64,000 bases of DNA, from positions 12,961,923-13,025,922 of the forward strand of contig CM119263.1 of NCBI GenBank assembly GCA_051294375.1, given 5' to 3'. Shown here piece after piece: positions 61,490 to 64,000 of this stretch. Source of the stretch: Paraspadella gotoi (taxonomy: Eukaryota; Chaetognatha). Both the position numbers and the translations under genes were made by a program. Each line of letters opens with the position of its first letter. Position 1 is the first letter of the stretch. The notes beneath the pieces are model-generated. The model did not search any database. It saw only the letters and a program-made list of their open reading frames with translations, and had not been told where the DNA came from.

Positions 61490-62810
61490 TGAAGGAGAGA
61501 GAGTGAGAGCGTGAGAGAGACCCGCTCAATCGTTGAACCCCACGAAGGGTGATAAGTAAAGTGATCAAATGATTCACTTTCATAACCCATGAAGGCCTTT
61601 TTGTTTCGGAGATTCATGAACTATAGCGACTCTGGCCATTGCCCGCGTCACCGCCATACCCTCTTCGTTATTTCTCTGTCAGGACTATTTTGTGGTCACG
61701 GGCGCCATTTAAGATAAGCAACACCAATTCAAAAAATACCTCCTGTGTTTCCGAGGTCAATTCATGCGGCGGGGAAAATTTTTCAATGGGTTGTCGACCC
61801 CTCCACTAATGCTGGGGCCGCCAAATCTTTGCGCATTTGAGAAGGGCCGTATTGGCGTCATAGACTGATCTGAATCGTTGGTCTACAGTGCAGTCACTGA
61901 TGTGCAGATATTATTATGGTTGGCAACTACTTATTCCCGTTAGATACTTTCAATTCGAACAACTAAAACTTCTGAGCTCGAATTCTTAATCTTTGAGTTA
62001 TATTCTGCTGTTAGCTCTCTCTACTTCGTCTTACAAACTAATTATGTTGAACACGACCACTTCAACTTGAACACAGGAGATTCTAACTAAGCTGAGGCAC
62101 CAGAACAAATTGGAACTAAACCTTAGTGACAATCGAAGTACAAGACTCAAGTCAGCTGGAAGGAAAATAGGCTAAGAGCTGTATATAACAGGCATCATTT
62201 CACCTCAACGTCTTTCTTTTTTCTACGGATAATATAACAAGTCTTGGGCAAGTTAGCGTAATTATTATGTGCGATGAATTGTGAATATAGGAACTGATTT
62301 TATGACGTTCAATCGAGGATATTACAATAAAAATATTCAATTTGGGGCGATAATTGAATATTTTGAAAAGAGTCAGAGAGACATCGGATGCCACACTGAC
62401 ACAACACGCACTGAACAGACAGGTAGAAATTAGACATTTATAAAAGAAACGTTATTTGACTTTATGATTCAATCACAATTTAATAGAACTTTAATTTTTT
62501 TTTATTTTAAATTTCTCAACTTCTCATAAAATGGCAAAACATAAAACAACAAATCGAATTTTTTATGCACTTGGCAAAAAGTATACTTATTAACGTTATA
62601 AGAACTATGTAATTACCGTAACCAACAAACCACAGTCGATAATTACATTAAAATAAAACACTCTTTGTATTAAAAAAGGATTAACCAATAAAACGTAGAA
62701 AACTTTCAACGATAAGTTATGATCCGCTAGAAGTCGTCATGTATTGCATTTTCTCGAACTTTTGAGCTTTTTGTTGTAACAGTTGGCTTTGATTGTGGCG
62801 CTCAAACGCG
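61490..62810. repeat. 1-kb segment, copy 2, expanded by scattered insertions
   Basis: About 300 bases longer than 57945-58955 through many small insertions and some short extra blocks. Every landmark of copy 1 is present in order. The noise pattern suggests uncorrected long-read sequence. Confidence 0.9.
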
Positions 62811-63762
62811 TTCTGAGTACCATAAAGTTATGGAAACGTGCCAGTTTATCACGCATCGTAATGTGCATATATGAAAATGGCATACTTTCGGTTTGTTTTC
62901 TAATTTAGAGCTATTTGAGTGGTGTTCAAAGAGACAACTGGAGAAATAGAGAGAGAATAGAGAGGAGAGAGAGAGATGTAGAAAGAATGAGCAGAGAAGA
63001 GTAGAGAGAGAAGAGAGAGAAGACGAGACAGACAGAGAGTTAAGAATGACAGAAGAGAGGATAGAGAGAGAATGACAGAGAGTATTCAAGAAGTATGTAT
63101 GAGTTACTTGACAGAAGTGAAATAGGGAGAACGCAGCTAGTTATGCTAGAAGAAAAAAGCAGGAGCATGATTATACCTAGAGAGAGAGGACGAGAGAGTA
63201 TGAGTGAGTAGACGAGATGAAGAACTCAAGAATGGTAAGTTAGAAATAAGTAATTGAAGAGTAGTAAGAAACTGAGTCAGACCAGATACGAACAGACAGA
63301 ACAGAGCAAAATTAAGCGAGATATGACATAAACGGTATTTCCCATATTCACAATAATTAAAACCCCGTCCGCACGCCGGTTACTTATTAGGAGGAAGAGA
63401 GGCTGAGGTGACATTCCTTCTCTTTCTATATGGTATCTTTTGCACTTTTCTTTTTTTTTTTTCTTTGGCAGGTTATCACGAAAACTTCAGACTCTGTTCG
63501 CCATAATCTGCTGTACCTTTTATTAACATTTTATCCCCTCCTACAGCTTAACATTTTTTAAAAACCTATCTGCGCTCAACATGATCTTTTTTGCTTTCTT
63601 TAGTGTAGTCCTCTATATTCGCGCGCGTTTCCGATTTAGCGAAAAAATTGAATTAGCATCATAACATCATAAACAAATATGATAACTGATAACTTTAAAA
63701 ATAAGAAATAATATATATAATCATGTAGTAATATAAATTCAACAATTCTTATTATAAGAAGG
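62811..63762. repeat. Noisy GA-rich DNA and a copy of the palindrome arm
   Basis: 62940-63250 is degenerate GA. 63270-63510 repeats 60560-60780 (AAACTGAGTCAGAC, TTCTTTGGCAGGTTATCACG, ACTTCAGACTCTGTTCGC) with insertions. No gene. Confidence 0.8.
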
Positions 63763-64000
63763 ATATGACACAATGGAAAAAAATGGCGAAAATACAAAAC
63801 GTTGTAATATCTGAATGAGGTTTCTTGGCAAGTAAAAAAAAATTCAAACATTCTGTTACAATGTTTTCAAAAACCTTGAGTACTTTCTAATTGAATTTAT
63901 ATTTTTTGAAAACATTATAGTTTCATATGCTGATGAGAATCTTTAAAAAGATATCACACGTGAAGTCAACACAAATCTGATAATTTTTTATATATTTTTT
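63763..64000 (+). repeat. Unclassified dispersed repeat, copy 3 (cut by window end)
   Basis: GATATGAC-ACAATGG-AAAAATGGCG and AAAACATTATAGTTTCATATGCTGA match copies 1 and 2. It continues past the window edge. Confidence 0.65.

Overview
This is an AT-rich, intron-style eukaryotic sequence and almost certainly part of an animal genome assembly. No protein in it matches a family I recognise. Evidence for a eukaryote: two tRNA-derived SINEs with split Pol III boxes, foldback MITEs with 8-bp target-site duplications, about twenty long (GA)n/(CT)n arrays, polypyrimidine-AG splice acceptors, and runs of N. There is no bacterial operon, ribosome-binding-site pattern, rRNA gene, intact tRNA gene or CRISPR array. 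Very heavy GA/CT and GAC/GTC microsatellites, tRNA SINEs and AGATGGCGCC motifs resembling the fly CTCF core suggest an arthropod, perhaps a crustacean. That is inference only.

Layout. 1-11.6 kb: gapped, microsatellite-rich DNA with an 18-bp phased CCAAT block (3.0 kb), a 30-bp acidic-decapeptide minisatellite that may be the 3' exon of a minus-strand gene (3.6-4.2 kb), a phased CGTTACG palindrome (5.85 kb) and a SINE (6.2 kb). 11.6-21.1 kb: a block of about 4.7 kb present twice in direct tandem, the copies differing mainly by 1-3 base indels. Each copy holds a foldback MITE with the same target-site duplication. 21-42 kb: GA/CT arrays, a second SINE (28.8 kb), a putative 3' terminal exon with a polyA signal (34.15-34.35 kb), and a complete 611-bp MITE with a perfect 8-bp duplication (38.1 kb). 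42-64 kb: a patchwork of direct and inverted noisy copies of a few segments, joined at GA/CT arrays and interrupted by gaps of exactly 25 N. It also holds the best promoter-like module (45.5 kb: four CCAAT boxes, a CRE-like site, an E-box and a TATA), the longest non-repetitive open frame (47.4-47.9 kb, minus) and a phase-consistent three-exon model (56.3-57.0 kb).

The most robust findings are structural: the MITE family, the 4.7-kb tandem copy and the palindrome patchwork. I read much of the duplication as probable long-read gap-filling error rather than biology, and give the test that separates the two. Coding calls are candidates only. GA/CT and GAC/GTC repeats keep frames open by chance, and most apparent ORFs here are Ser-Leu or Arg-Glu translations of microsatellites.
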